Below, piece after piece: positions 1 to 8,028 of a stretch of 64,000 nt of DNA. The notes under the pieces were generated by a model, which saw nothing but the letters and a program-made list of their open reading frames with translations, was not told the origin of the DNA and made no database searches. Source of the DNA: JASGCP01 sp965263285 (lineage in GTDB: Bacteria > Bacteroidota > Bacteroidia > Chitinophagales > Chitinophagaceae); NCBI GenBank assembly GCA_965263285.1, contig CBDHHD010000004.1, positions 124,001 to 188,000 on the forward strand, given 5' to 3'. Every line of letters begins with the position of its first letter. Within the stretch, counting starts at the first letter, position 1. A program made the translations under genes and the position numbers.

Positions 1-771
1 GATTTGTTAAAAGAAGTAGTGTATAGCAATGCTATAAAAGACATTATAGATAAACTTGATAAAGGTATTTATAGAGTAGCGGAACCCATTGGTGCTACTT
101 GGCAAGTGAATGAATGGATAAAAAAGGCTGTATTACTCTATTTCGCATTAGCAAATATGCAGACAATAGAAGTGGGACCATTTGAATTCTATGATAAAAT
201 ACCGCTTAAAAAGAAATTTGCCCAATTAGGCGTACGAATGGTACCCTTGGCATTAGCAAGGTATGGGTCTTATTTAGCTTCTTCTGTTGTGTGTATGCCT
301 AGTTATGTAAATATTGGAGCTTTTGTAGATGAAGGCACTATGGTAGACACATGGGCAACCGTAGGTAGTTGTGCGCAAATAGGCAAGCGAGTTCATTTAA
401 GTGGAGGAGTGGGTATTGGTGGAGTTTTAGAACCTATACAAGCATCCCCTGTTATGATCGAAGACGATTGTTTTATTGGTAGTCGTTGTATTGTTGTAGA
501 AGGTGTGCGTGTAAAAAAAGGAGCTGTATTAGGAGCAAATGTTGTTTTAACTCAATCTACTAAGATTATTGATGTTACAGGAAATATACCTATTGAAATG
601 AAAGGCGAAGTCCCCGAGCGAGCTGTTGTGATCCCAGGGTCTTATCCTAAAGCATTTCCGTCAGGATCTTATCATGTTCCTTGTGCGTTAATTATTGGCA
701 AAAGAAAAGAAAGTACCGATAATAAAACGAGCTTAAATGAAGTATTAAGAGATTTTAATGTACCTATATAA
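1..771 (+). CDS. dapD: Tetrahydrodipicolinate N-succinyltransferase DapD (5' truncated by window edge)
   Basis: This enzyme transfers succinyl from succinyl-CoA to tetrahydrodipicolinate in the succinylase branch of lysine and diaminopimelate synthesis, in the cytoplasm. The reading frame is open from base 1, and about 256 residues are visible against roughly 270 in the family, so some 15-20 N-terminal residues lie outside the window; the TTG at position 4 is probably internal. A left-handed beta-helix of hexapeptide repeats is visible in the middle (NIGAFVDEGTMVDTWATVG, then GGVGIGGVLEP), followed by the conserved IEDDCFIGSR stretch. The rhodanese gene starts 10 bp after the stop codon, which suggests cotranscription. 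The family assignment is secure. Confidence 0.93.
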   Translation, partial: DLLKEVVYSNAIKDIIDKLDKGIYRVAEPIGATWQVNEWIKKAVLLYFALANMQTIEVGPFEFYDKIPLKKKFAQLGVRMVPLALARYGSYLASSVVCMPSYVNIGAFVDEGTMVDTWATVGSCAQIGKRVHLSGGVGIGGVLEPIQASPVMIEDDCFIGSRCIVVEGVRVKKGAVLGANVVLTQSTKIIDVTGNIPIEMKGEVPERAVVIPGSYPKAFPSGSYHVPCALIIGKRKESTDNKTSLNEVLRDFNVPI

Positions 772-781
772 TTATTTTATT

Positions 782-1099
782 ATGAAGACAATTTCTTGTG
801 AAGCTCTAAAAGAGCAATTAGAAACCAATAGAGAGCATATCTACTTATTAGATGTGCGTGAAATAGATGAGTATCGTGCATTTAATATTGGAGGTATCTT
901 GTTAAGTGTCAAAGAAATTGAGCATTTGCATATTAAAGAAATAGAATCATTAAAAGATAAAAAAGTGGTTTGTTATTGTAGAAGTGGCAGAAGAAGTGCA
1001 TTGGCTTGTAATATCTTAGAGAAGGTAGGATTTAAAGATATTACTAACTTAGAAGGTGGCATGCTTGCATGGCAAGAAAAATACAATAGCACTCATTAG
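782..1099 (+). CDS. Single-domain rhodanese-like sulfurtransferase
   Basis: A 105-residue stand-alone rhodanese domain. It has the LDVREIDEY motif near the N-terminus and the active-site loop VCYCRSGRRS, whose Cys would carry the persulfide. The C-terminal NLEGGMLAWQ is typical of small PspE/GlpE-like proteins. An earlier in-frame ATG at 758 overlaps the end of dapD and would add eight unconserved residues, so the ATG at 782 is chosen. There is no signal peptide, so it is probably cytoplasmic. The physiological sulfur acceptor cannot be read from the sequence. It lies between dapD and a phosphopantetheinyl transferase with gaps of about 10 bp on each side, suggesting one operon. Confidence 0.88.
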   Translation: MKTISCEALKEQLETNREHIYLLDVREIDEYRAFNIGGILLSVKEIEHLHIKEIESLKDKKVVCYCRSGRRSALACNILEKVGFKDITNLEGGMLAWQEKYNSTH

Positions 1100-1108
1100 T
1101 TAAAGTGC

Positions 1109-1765
1109 ATGTTTTATTATCAATACCAATTAACTTGTATTCAGTCTCTTTTACAAAATGTAATAAAAGATCCTTTTTTGCTAGGTAGCCTATTAAATCA
1201 AAGTGGCTTTGAAAGAGAGGTATTGAATAAGATTAATGCTTATTATAAGATAGATGATAAGGTTCGTGCTTACCAATCGGCTATTTTTAAGTATCATTAT
1301 TTGCCCGACTTTTATCAATGGAGTAGGAAAGAGATAAAGATAGGAGAAGATAATTATCATCGTCCTTATTTTCTATTATCTCCATTTAAAATAGATTTTA
1401 ATATTAGTCATAGTGGCGACTGGGTAGTATTAGCACATAAAAAAGGGAATAATAAGATAGGTATTGATATAGAGTATATAGATAAGGCTATTGATTTTGC
1501 AACATTAAAGCCCATTACTTTTTCTAAGATAGAGCAGTCTTATATCGTATGCCCTTTTACTTTCTTTACTCTTTGGGCAAAAAAAGAGGCGTTAATTAAA
1601 ACAGTAGGGAAGGGCTTTTTAGATGATATGTATTTACATACAGAATTAGATGCATCTCATCAACAGTGGTATAGTTATCAAAAAAAGATGTATTATTTAG
1701 AGTATATAAAAGTTGCGGATAATTATATATGCTTTATTTGTGAAGAAAAAGATGGAACTAAATAA
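1109..1765 (+). CDS. 4'-phosphopantetheinyl transferase, Sfp/Gsp type
   Basis: This 218-residue enzyme moves the phosphopantetheine arm of CoA onto a Ser of carrier domains. The family signatures are visible: FNISHSGDW at residues 97-105, the Mg-binding GIDIE at 118-122 and WAKKEALIK at 156-164. Length and motifs fit the Sfp group, which accepts NRPS and fatty-acid carriers, rather than the shorter AcpS. It starts 9 bp after the rhodanese stop. The window also holds two NRPS genes with at least five carrier domains; this protein is a natural candidate to prime them, although it is about 42 kb away and could equally serve the fatty-acid carrier protein. A repeat-borne hairpin begins 13 bp after the stop. 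Confidence 0.9.
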   Translation: MFYYQYQLTCIQSLLQNVIKDPFLLGSLLNQSGFEREVLNKINAYYKIDDKVRAYQSAIFKYHYLPDFYQWSRKEIKIGEDNYHRPYFLLSPFKIDFNISHSGDWVVLAHKKGNNKIGIDIEYIDKAIDFATLKPITFSKIEQSYIVCPFTFFTLWAKKEALIKTVGKGFLDDMYLHTELDASHQQWYSYQKKMYYLEYIKVADNYICFICEEKDGTK

Positions 1766-1778
1766 TGGGATCATATCT

Positions 1779-1814
1779 GTTTCTTTCTTTTGTATCAAGA
1801 CAAAAGAAAGAAAC
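1779..1814. terminator. Hairpin after the dapD-rhodanese-PPTase cluster
   Basis: A perfect 15-bp inverted repeat (arms GTTTCTTTCTTTTGT and its complement) with the 6-nt loop ATCAAG. It begins 13 bp after the transferase stop. The same stem recurs in many gaps of the window and is part of the repeat family. It could work as a terminator on either strand, but the stem is AT-rich, so that role is inferred. Confidence 0.4.
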
Positions 1815-1825
1815 AAAGAAAAAAT

Positions 1826-2485
1826 GGTATAACGACTTTTTTAGTGAACAATCGCAAAAATAATATATTTTTAAAAAAACCAATTTATTTTTGATTTTTG
1901 GCTACATCTTTTTTAAGGTGCTGGAAGCATGGATTATTACATACATATAAACATGGAAATAATAGGAAATATCTGATGAGGACTGCCCTCAGATAAAGAG
2001 CGTTACAAAACGAGGTGAGCGAAGCGACCAGCGAGAATGTGGAGGCGGACATTTTTATATATGAATCGTTATGATGAGTATAAAGTATTTGCATAAAAGA
2101 TCACTATGGATAAGCTCATCATAACGATTCATACCTAACTGCCTCCCATTTATTCTCGCTAGCGTAGCGAGCCGTAGTTTTGTAGCTCTTTATCTGCAGG
2201 CTTGATTTTTTCTTTGTTTCTTTCTTTTGTATCAAGACAAAAGAAAGAAAAAGATATAAAAAACAGATGATGAATCTATACCTGAGTCATTACAAAAAAA
2301 AGTATAACGACTTTTTTAGTGGGGGGCGATTTGACTTATTTGTAATAATAAAAATATTTTTAGTAAAAGTAACACAATATAGACTATTTTCTATTTTTAT
2401 TAACACAACTTGCCTTAAAAAAAATAAATCAAATTCATAAAAAAAGGTGTATTTTAATACCTGCTCACTAAAAAAGTCGTTATAC
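1826..2485. mobile_element. MITE-like element, family A, with internal palindrome and a nested family-B unit
   Basis: It begins GGTATAACGACTTTTTTAGT and ends with the inverted counterpart (TGCTCACTAAAAAAGTCG followed by TTATAC). It is the reverse-oriented relative of the clean copy at 12389-12900: the first ~480 bp match that copy's complement, and so do the last ~45 bp. The extra ~140 bp in between comes from a nested unit (2302-2485). The large imperfect palindrome lies at about 1990-2200. An outward promoter reading left is retained: -7 box at 1855-1862 on the minus strand, with TTG 18 bp upstream. No transposase reading frame is present. It fills most of the gap between the PPTase and ruvC. 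Confidence 0.75.
2302..2485. mobile_element. Family-B MITE, 184 bp, uninterrupted copy
   Basis: A short AT-rich unit bounded by GTATAACGACTTTTTTAGTG and an inverted CACTAAAAAAGTCGTTATAC. It contains TTTTCTATTTTTATTAACAC at about 2380-2405, which is the unoccupied version of the site into which a 547-bp element has inserted at 7333. No coding potential is seen. Its right terminus is shared with the surrounding family-A element, which shows either nesting or capture of an end. Confidence 0.7.
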
Positions 2486-2562
2486 TGAAAAAATCAAGCC
2501 TTTAGATAAAGAGCTACAAAATAAAGGGATACTTGTATCTGAGTATTTACAAAAGATTTAGC

Positions 2563-2570
2563 TATTTTTG
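2563..2570 (+). promoter_or_regulatory. -7 box upstream of ruvC
   Basis: TATTTTTG matches the Bacteroidota -7 consensus TAnnTTTG and ends four bases before the chosen ruvC ATG. Transcription would then begin at or very near the start codon, giving a leaderless or nearly leaderless message. No clear TTG was found at the usual spacing upstream. Confidence 0.5.
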
Positions 2571-2574
2571 TGTT

Positions 2575-3129
2575 ATGTTAAAGAGTGAATCTATTATTTT
2601 AGGTATTGATCCTGGCACAAGATTCATGGGATATGCATTATTGCAAGTAAGGGATAAAGAAATGAAAGTATTAGAGATGGATATTTGGAATTTTACATCA
2701 GAAGAGAATCATTATGTGCGTTTAAAGATGATATTTGAAGAGATAAAAAAAATTATTATGTCTTATCAGCCAGATGCATTGGCTATTGAAGCTCCTTTCT
2801 ACGGGAAAAACATACAAAGTATGTTAAAACTTGGCCGTTCACAAGGGGTGGTGATTGCCACTGCATTAAGTACAGGATTGTCTATAACTGAATATGCACC
2901 TAAGAAAATAAAGCAATCTATAACAGGAAATGGGAATGCGAGTAAAGAACAAGTATGGAAAATGTTACAACAAATTTTACATATTAATGAAAAACCATTG
3001 CATTTTGATGCTACCGACGCTTTGTCTGTTGCCTTATGTCATGTATATCAACAGTCTTCGCTTTGCTTAAAAGAGCATCATAAGTCATATAAAAACTGGA
3101 AAGATTATTTGAATCAACATACTAACTAA
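2575..3129 (+). CDS. ruvC: Crossover junction endodeoxyribonuclease RuvC
   Basis: RuvC cuts Holliday junctions symmetrically during recombinational repair, as a dimer working with RuvAB. The 184-residue protein has the RNase H-like fold signatures: IILGIDPGTRFMGYAL with the first catalytic Asp at residue 12, LAIEAPF with Glu72, and HFDATDALSVALCH with acidic residues at 145 and 148. An in-frame ATG at 2533 would add 14 residues unlike the family and would place the -7 box inside the gene, so 2575 is chosen. gmk follows after 9 bp, so the two are probably cotranscribed. The upstream gap is entirely repeat elements. Confidence 0.92.
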   Translation: MLKSESIILGIDPGTRFMGYALLQVRDKEMKVLEMDIWNFTSEENHYVRLKMIFEEIKKIIMSYQPDALAIEAPFYGKNIQSMLKLGRSQGVVIATALSTGLSITEYAPKKIKQSITGNGNASKEQVWKMLQQILHINEKPLHFDATDALSVALCHVYQQSSLCLKEHHKSYKNWKDYLNQHTN

Positions 3130-3138
3130 ATACTCATT

Positions 3139-3717
3139 ATGAGCAGGAAAAAATGTGTTATTGTTATTTGTGCTCCTTCAGGTAGTGGCAAAACAACTAT
3201 TGTAAAACATCTACTAAAAAAACATCCTACTATCTTTTCTTTTTCTATATCTGCTACTACAAGAAAAAAAAGAGAACAAGAAATAGAAGGGGAAGATTAT
3301 TATTTTATGTCTCATCAATCTTTCCAAGAAAAGATATTACAAAAAGAATTTGTAGAGTGGGAAATGGTATATCCTACTATTTATTATGGAACTTTATGGT
3401 CAGAACTAGATAGAATATGGAAGGATAACAAAAAGCCTCTTCTGGATATTGATGTAATGGGGGCGCTTGCATTGAAAGATATTATCCCATCAGATCAATA
3501 TATAAGTATTTTTATTAGCCCCCCTTCGTCAATAGATATATTAAGAGAAAGGTTGGTATTGCGTAACCAAGATTCAGAAGAGTCTATTGATACGCGTATG
3601 CGTAAAGCAAAACATGAATTGTTATTTAAACACCAATTTAAACATGTGGTGCTTAATGATTCTTTACCACACGCTATAGAAAAAGTGGAGTCTATTATTT
3701 TTAGTTTAATTCAATAA
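3139..3717 (+). CDS. gmk: Guanylate kinase
   Basis: It phosphorylates GMP to GDP with ATP, a required step in making GTP and dGTP. The 192-residue protein has the P-loop APSGSGKTT at residues 12-20, the GMP-binding SISATTRKKREQEIEGEDYYF region (quoted in part: SISATTRKKRE and GEDYYF), FVEWEMVYPTIYYGT, and the lid Arg-rich segment near residues 130-155. Length is normal for the family. It sits 9 bp behind ruvC. After the stop there are about 70 bp before the next repeat element. Confidence 0.94.
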   Translation: MSRKKCVIVICAPSGSGKTTIVKHLLKKHPTIFSFSISATTRKKREQEIEGEDYYFMSHQSFQEKILQKEFVEWEMVYPTIYYGTLWSELDRIWKDNKKPLLDIDVMGALALKDIIPSDQYISIFISPPSSIDILRERLVLRNQDSEESIDTRMRKAKHELLFKHQFKHVVLNDSLPHAIEKVESIIFSLIQ

Positions 3718-3791
3718 TCAGCTATACTGTATTAGCATAACTTCAACTGAGTGAAACATTCATCGTAAAGAGATACTGCTTTCTAAAAAAT

Positions 3792-4093
3792 GCCTACATC
3801 TTTTTTTGAGGTACTGGGGGGTATTTGTGTTTTTTGTAATTACTCAGGTATAGGTTTATCATTTGTTTTTTCTTTGTTTCTTTCTTTTGTATCAAGACAA
3901 AAGAAAGAAACAAAGAAAAAATCAAGCCTGCAGATAAAGAGCTGCAAAACTACGGCTCGCTGGTCGCTTCGCTCACCTCGTTTTGTAATGCTCTTTATCT
4001 GAGGGCAGTCCTTATCATATATTTCCTATTATTTCCATATTTATATGTATGTAATAATCCATGCTTCCAGCACCTCAAAAAAAAGGTGTAGTC
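3792..4093. mobile_element. Family-D MITE, ~302 bp, palindrome centre deleted
   Basis: Left end CCTACATCTTTTTTTGAGGT and right end ACCTCAAAAAAAAGGTGTAG are inverted versions of the family-D terminal repeat found perfectly at 7409-7835. Inside are the 25-bp stem at 3866-3921 and the outer parts of the large palindrome (GATAAAGAGC near 3935, GCTCTTTATC near 3990). The central part with the GAATCGTTATGATGAGC arms is missing. No gene is visible in this gap. Confidence 0.7.
3866..3921. terminator. 25-bp perfect inverted repeat inside the family-D element
   Basis: Arms TTTTTTCTTTGTTTCTTTCT... and the exact complement surround the loop ATCAAG. Because the arms begin with T and end with A runs, it could terminate transcription from either side, either from gmk or from antisense reads. 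It is an extended version of the hairpin at 1779. The function is inferred from structure only. Confidence 0.4.
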
Positions 4094-4179
4094 TAAAAAA
4101 TCTGTAACCTAAAAGGTTGTTGTTGAGCTGACATTTATTTTTTATATTGCAACTTTATTTTAATTCTGTTTTTTAATTT

Positions 4180-6219
4180 ATGTGTATGCAAAAAAATGTA
4201 TGGATAGTAATATTTTTATGCAGTTTTCTTTTCTCTTGTAGCAGTAGACATAATGAGGCTTTTTATGATATCTTGTCTTCAGATTTAGATACAACAGTAT
4301 TGCCTTATAATGATTATTTTCAATATGCAAATGGGGGATGGATTAAGAAAAATCTTATTCCTGCCGATCAGACTTCTTGGGGTATTGGAGATTTAGTGAT
4401 CAATGAAAATTTATCTCGACTAAAACATATATGTGAAGATTTGTCTAAGCAAAAACTTGTAGAAGGTAGTAATGAGCAAAAGATAGCTGATTTTTATACA
4501 GCTGCTATGGATACAATGTATATTGAGAAAGAGGGTCTTTCTCCTTTAACTCCTTACTTACAAGAAATAGCAGCTATTAAAAACAAACGAGATATTTTTC
4601 CTGTTGTTGCACAACTAAATACAATAGGCGTATATTCTTTAATAGGTATGTCTATTAGCCCAGACGACAAGAATAGTAGTCGTAATATGCTACAATTGTA
4701 TCAAGCAGGTATTCATTTAGGGAATAGAGATTATTATTTTTTAAAAGACTCTATTCATCAACAAATTCGTCAGGCATATACGCAATATATTCGTAGCTTA
4801 TTATCCTTATCGGGTTATGATACTGTAATAGCCAATCAAGAAGCTATGCATATATTAGCATTAGAAACAGAGATAGCGGGGTCTCATTTAAAATTAGAAG
4901 ACACGAGAGATCCTTATAAGAACTATTTTAAATTTTCTACAACTACATGGCAAGAAAGAAATCCAATAGTTAATTTCACCGCTTACTATAAGAATTTAGG
5001 TATACAATCTCTTGATTCTATCATAGTGCATCAACCCAATTACTATTTTGCGCTTAATCAGCTTATTAATCATATTTCTATCAATGATTGTAAGGCCTAT
5101 TTACAATTTTCTTTAATAGATCGTTTTACATTTGCTTTGCCTGATACTTTTGATAAGGTTGCATTTGCTTTTACTAAAGTACTATTAGGTATAGAACAAC
5201 AAAAGCCACGTTGGAAAAGAGTTATTAGATCTGAAGAAGCAAATATAGGAGAGTTATTAGGGCAATTATATGTAAAGCAATATTTTAGTGAACGAGCTAA
5301 AGAGAGATATGCTAATTTAGTAGAAGCTATACGGCACTCACTTGCTAATCGAATTATGAATTTGTCTTGGATGGAACCCGCTACTAAAGAAAAAGCATTA
5401 TATAAGCTATCAAAAATGACAAAGAAAGTGGGGTATCCAGACCATTGGAAAGATTTTTCAGCACTTTCTATATCTAAAAAGAGTTATATTGATAATCTCA
5501 TTCATACAAGTGAATGGTGGAATCAATATAATATTAATAAACTTAATAAACCAGTAGATAAAACAGAATGGGATATGTTGCCACAGACTTATAATGCTTA
5601 CTATAATCCTTCGAACAATGAGATAGTGTTACCTGCTGGTATTTTTACAGTACCTGGCTATAGAAATGATAGTTTATTAGATGATGGTCTCGTATATGGT
5701 TATGCGGCTGCTTCTACCATTGGACATGAGATGACACATGGTTTTGATGATCAAGGTAGGTTATATGATGCGGAAGGTAATTTGCATAATTGGTGGACAG
5801 CAAAAGACAGTGCGCAGTTTGCACAGAGAGCAAAGCAACTGGTTAATCAATACAATCAATATGTTGTAGTAGATACATTTAAAGAAAATGGTGCTGCTAC
5901 ACTAGGTGAAAATATAGCAGATTTAGGGGGTGTTTTATTGGCATGGGATGCTTTTAAATTAACCGATTGTTATAAAAAGAATCAATTTGTCTCTGGACTG
6001 TTGCCAGCAGAAAGGTTTTTCTTAGGTTATGCATTAGGTTGGCTCTATGAAAATCGCCCTAAAGAATTATTAAATCAAGTATTAACAGATGTACATGCGG
6101 TACCTTATTGGCGTGTAAATGGTGTGATGGTGAATGTAGATGGATTTTATGATGTATATCATCCATTAATTAAAAGTAAGATGTATCTTGCAGATAGTTT
6201 ACGAGTATATATTTGGTAA
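4180..6219 (+). CDS. M13-family zinc metallopeptidase, lipoprotein (PepO/neprilysin-like)
   Basis: A 679-residue member of the neprilysin/PepO family. The N-terminus is a lipoprotein signal (hydrophobic stretch, then LFSCSSRH), so it should be anchored to a membrane in the envelope. The zinc site is intact: HEMTH at residues 516-520 and the third ligand Glu577 in GENIADLGG. The substrate motif NAYYNPSNNEIVLPAG precedes it, as is usual in M13. The N-terminal ~400 residues match the family's helical lobe (NDYFQYANGGWIKK near residue 42). It probably degrades peptides in the periplasm or at the surface. The alternative Met3 start at 4186 is possible. A sugar-kinase-like gene follows 34 bp later. 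Confidence 0.92.
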   Translation: MCMQKNVWIVIFLCSFLFSCSSRHNEAFYDILSSDLDTTVLPYNDYFQYANGGWIKKNLIPADQTSWGIGDLVINENLSRLKHICEDLSKQKLVEGSNEQKIADFYTAAMDTMYIEKEGLSPLTPYLQEIAAIKNKRDIFPVVAQLNTIGVYSLIGMSISPDDKNSSRNMLQLYQAGIHLGNRDYYFLKDSIHQQIRQAYTQYIRSLLSLSGYDTVIANQEAMHILALETEIAGSHLKLEDTRDPYKNYFKFSTTTWQERNPIVNFTAYYKNLGIQSLDSIIVHQPNYYFALNQLINHISINDCKAYLQFSLIDRFTFALPDTFDKVAFAFTKVLLGIEQQKPRWKRVIRSEEANIGELLGQLYVKQYFSERAKERYANLVEAIRHSLANRIMNLSWMEPATKEKALYKLSKMTKKVGYPDHWKDFSALSISKKSYIDNLIHTSEWWNQYNINKLNKPVDKTEWDMLPQTYNAYYNPSNNEIVLPAGIFTVPGYRNDSLLDDGLVYGYAAASTIGHEMTHGFDDQGRLYDAEGNLHNWWTAKDSAQFAQRAKQLVNQYNQYVVVDTFKENGAATLGENIADLGGVLLAWDAFKLTDCYKKNQFVSGLLPAERFFLGYALGWLYENRPKELLNQVLTDVHAVPYWRVNGVMVNVDGFYDVYHPLIKSKMYLADSLRVYIW

Positions 6220-6253
6220 AGAAAGCTTATCAATTAATTATAAAACTATTATA

Positions 6254-7114
6254 ATGTTAAAAAATCAAATCATCGCTGATAATGGAGGAACAAAATGTAC
6301 ATGGGTATTATTATCAAATAATAAGAAAAAGCAAATTCAAACAAAGGGTGTTAGCCCTTATATTCTTACTCCTCAAGAAATAGAAACATTGCTTACTAAA
6401 GAGGTATTGCCATTTATAACAGATAAGAAGATAGATACCTTACATTTTTATAGTACAGGATTAGGGAGAGCATCACAAGTGCATGTGTTTAAAAAAATAT
6501 TTGAGAAAGTATTTCAAAAAAATATTCAACATATTAATATGTATGACGATATGCTTGCTGTAGCCCGTGCTGTTTGTCAGCATGATAAAGGTATAGTATC
6601 CATATTAGGCACAGGAACTAATATTAGTTTCTATGATGGAGTTGAACTTAAACATACAAGGCAAGGGTTAGGATATGCATTGGGAGATGAAGGAAGCGGT
6701 ACTTATTTAGGAAGGAAGACAATACAATACTACTATTATGGAATTTTTAATGCATCATTGAAAAAGAAATTTCAAGATCAATTTCAAATTACAAAAGACC
6801 AATTGTTAGATACGGTATATAAAAAACCTTTAGCAAATGCATTTATTGCTTCTTTTGCATTTTTTCTAAATAATCATAGAGGTGAGCCTCTTATTGAAGA
6901 AATTATTTATAATGGATTAAATGATTTCTTTCATTATCATGTAAAAGCATTTGATAAATATAAAGAATATCCACTTCATTTTACAGGGGGGATTGCACAT
7001 CATTTTTCTGATATATTGAAAGATCTTTGCTCTATATATGGTTTTAAAGTGGGTCAAATATTAAGTACTCCCATGGATGGACTTATTATTTTTCATAGCA
7101 ACGAGTCATTGTAA
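6254..7114 (+). CDS. BadF/BadG/BcrA/BcrD-type ATPase, probable N-acetylglucosamine kinase
   Basis: A 286-residue member of the ASKHA fold. Visible motifs are the phosphate-1 loop ADNGGTKCTW near the start, phosphate-2 VSILGTGTNISFYDG, LGYALGDEGSGTYLG, and the adenosine motif HFTGGIAHHF. In Bacteroidota, proteins of this length and pattern are usually annotated as N-acetylglucosamine kinases and are thought to act in amino-sugar salvage; the substrate is not proven here. The open frame extends upstream to 6188, inside the peptidase gene, but the ATG at 6254 gives the conserved N-terminus. It shares a transcription unit with the M13 peptidase, and a strong hairpin follows the stop. Confidence 0.82.
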   Translation: MLKNQIIADNGGTKCTWVLLSNNKKKQIQTKGVSPYILTPQEIETLLTKEVLPFITDKKIDTLHFYSTGLGRASQVHVFKKIFEKVFQKNIQHINMYDDMLAVARAVCQHDKGIVSILGTGTNISFYDGVELKHTRQGLGYALGDEGSGTYLGRKTIQYYYYGIFNASLKKKFQDQFQITKDQLLDTVYKKPLANAFIASFAFFLNNHRGEPLIEEIIYNGLNDFFHYHVKAFDKYKEYPLHFTGGIAHHFSDILKDLCSIYGFKVGQILSTPMDGLIIFHSNESL

Positions 7115-7137
7115 TTACTCAGATATTAGGTTGATAT

Positions 7138-7197
7138 TTTTTTATGCCTTTTTCTTTCTTTTGTCTTGATACAAAAGAAAGAAAAAGGCATAAAAAA
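7138..7197. terminator. 27-bp perfect inverted repeat after the kinase gene
   Basis: Perfect arms of 27 bp (TTTTTTATGCCTTTTTCTTT... and its complement) around the loop CTTGAT begin 23 bp after the kinase stop. The T and A tracts at the outer ends make it a candidate bidirectional terminator. It extends the short hairpin found in the other repeats. Confidence 0.45.
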
Positions 7198-7324
7198 TAA
7201 ATGATGAATCTATACCTGAGTCATTACAAAAAAAGGTATAACGACTTTTTTAGTAGAGCGATTTGACTTATTTGTAATAATAAAAATATTTTTAGTAAAA
7301 GTAACACAATATAGACTATTTTCT

Positions 7325-7332
7325 ATTTTTAT
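7325..7332. repeat. Target-site duplication, left copy (ATTTTTAT)
   Basis: The 8-bp sequence ATTTTTAT directly precedes the family-C element and is repeated at 7880-7887 directly after it. The unoccupied homologue at about 2392-2399 has it only once. Confidence 0.85.
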
Positions 7333-7879
7333 GGCATAACTAAATTTAGTGTGAGGGAGTATGCAAAGATACAAAATAAAATGGATATTTGTAAAAACAA
7401 TTTTATATGGGCTACATCTTTTTTTGAGGTGCTGGAAGCATGGATGATTACATATATATAAATATGGAAATAATAGGAAATATCTGATGAGGACTGCCCT
7501 CAGATAAAGAGCGTTACAAAACGAGGTGAGCGAAGCGACCAGCGAGAATGTGGAGGCGGAAGTTTTTATATATGAATCGTTATGATGAGCATAAAGTATT
7601 TGCATAAAAGATACCTATGGATAAGCTCATCATAACGATTCATACCTAACCGCCTCCCCTTCATTCTCGCTAGCGTAGCGAGCCGTAGTTTTGTAGCTCT
7701 TTATCTGCAGGCTTGATTTTTTCTTTTGTATCAAGACAAAAGAAAGAAAAGGATATAAAAAATAAATGATGAACCTATATATGAGCAATTACAAAAACAT
7801 AAATATCCCCCAGCACCTCAAAAAAAGATGTAGCCTTTTAGTAAACTAAATTTTCCCTCACACTAAATTTAGTTATGCC
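7333..7879. mobile_element. Family-C MITE, 547 bp, with 26-bp perfect terminal inverted repeats
   Basis: Both ends carry the same 26-bp inverted repeat (GGCATAACTAAATTTAGTGT + GAGGGA at 7333-7358, complement at 7854-7879). It is flanked by a perfect 8-bp direct repeat. Inside sits a complete family-D core. Just inside the left end a TATCTTTG box (complement of CAAAGATA near 7366) reads outward to the left. No transposase is encoded, so mobilisation would have to be in trans. Confidence 0.85.
7409..7835. mobile_element. Family-D core, 427 bp, with 26-bp perfect terminal inverted repeats and large palindrome
   Basis: Left end GGCTACATCTTTTTTTGAGG + TGCTGG and its exact complement at 7810-7835. 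The imperfect palindrome (arms around GAATCGTTATGATGAGC) spans about 7497-7715. This is the best-preserved family-D copy and defines its ends. Possible target duplication is weak (TTTTA only). Confidence 0.8.
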
Positions 7880-7887
7880 ATTTTTAT
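7880..7887. repeat. Target-site duplication, right copy (ATTTTTAT)
   Basis: Partner of 7325-7332. The sequence continues as TAACACAAC, exactly as in the unoccupied homologue near 2400. Confidence 0.85.
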
Positions 7888-8016
7888 TAACACAACTTGC
7901 ATTAAAAAAATTAAATCAAATTCATAAAAAAAGGTGTATTTTTACCTGCTTCACTAAAAAAGTCGTTATGCCGAAAATAGATATGGACTGCGGTTAAGTA
8001 GTTATATAATTATTAT

Positions 8017-8024
8017 TACATTTG
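8017..8024 (+). promoter_or_regulatory. -7 box upstream of comB
   Basis: TACATTTG fits TAnnTTTG and ends four bases before the comB ATG, the same geometry as ruvC. It implies a very short or absent 5' leader. Confidence 0.5.
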
Positions 8025-8028
8025 CAAG

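Larger units (their letters stand above)
7235..7972. mobile_element. Family-B MITE interrupted by a nested family-C element
   Basis: It starts GGTATAACGACTTTTTTAGT and ends CACTAAAAAAGTCGTTATGC plus C. With the inner element and one target copy removed it is about 183 bp and aligns closely with the intact copy at 2302-2485. No gene is visible in it. Confidence 0.75.

Noticed and set aside
1885..2094. A 65-70 residue frame (starting M[QY]ILYxHHNDSYIK) repeated in six or more elements, e.g. 8832-9035, 12637-12840 and 29041-29253
   Set aside because: It lies wholly in the palindrome arm. Differences between copies are mostly amino-acid changing, it ends variably, and it has no upstream start signal, so it is a by-product of repeated DNA.
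3790..4002. 70-residue frame downstream of gmk
   Set aside because: It consists only of MITE sequence and hairpin repeats.
7333..7879. An insertion sequence with its own transposase
   Set aside because: No frame of transposase length or motif exists inside; the elements are non-autonomous.
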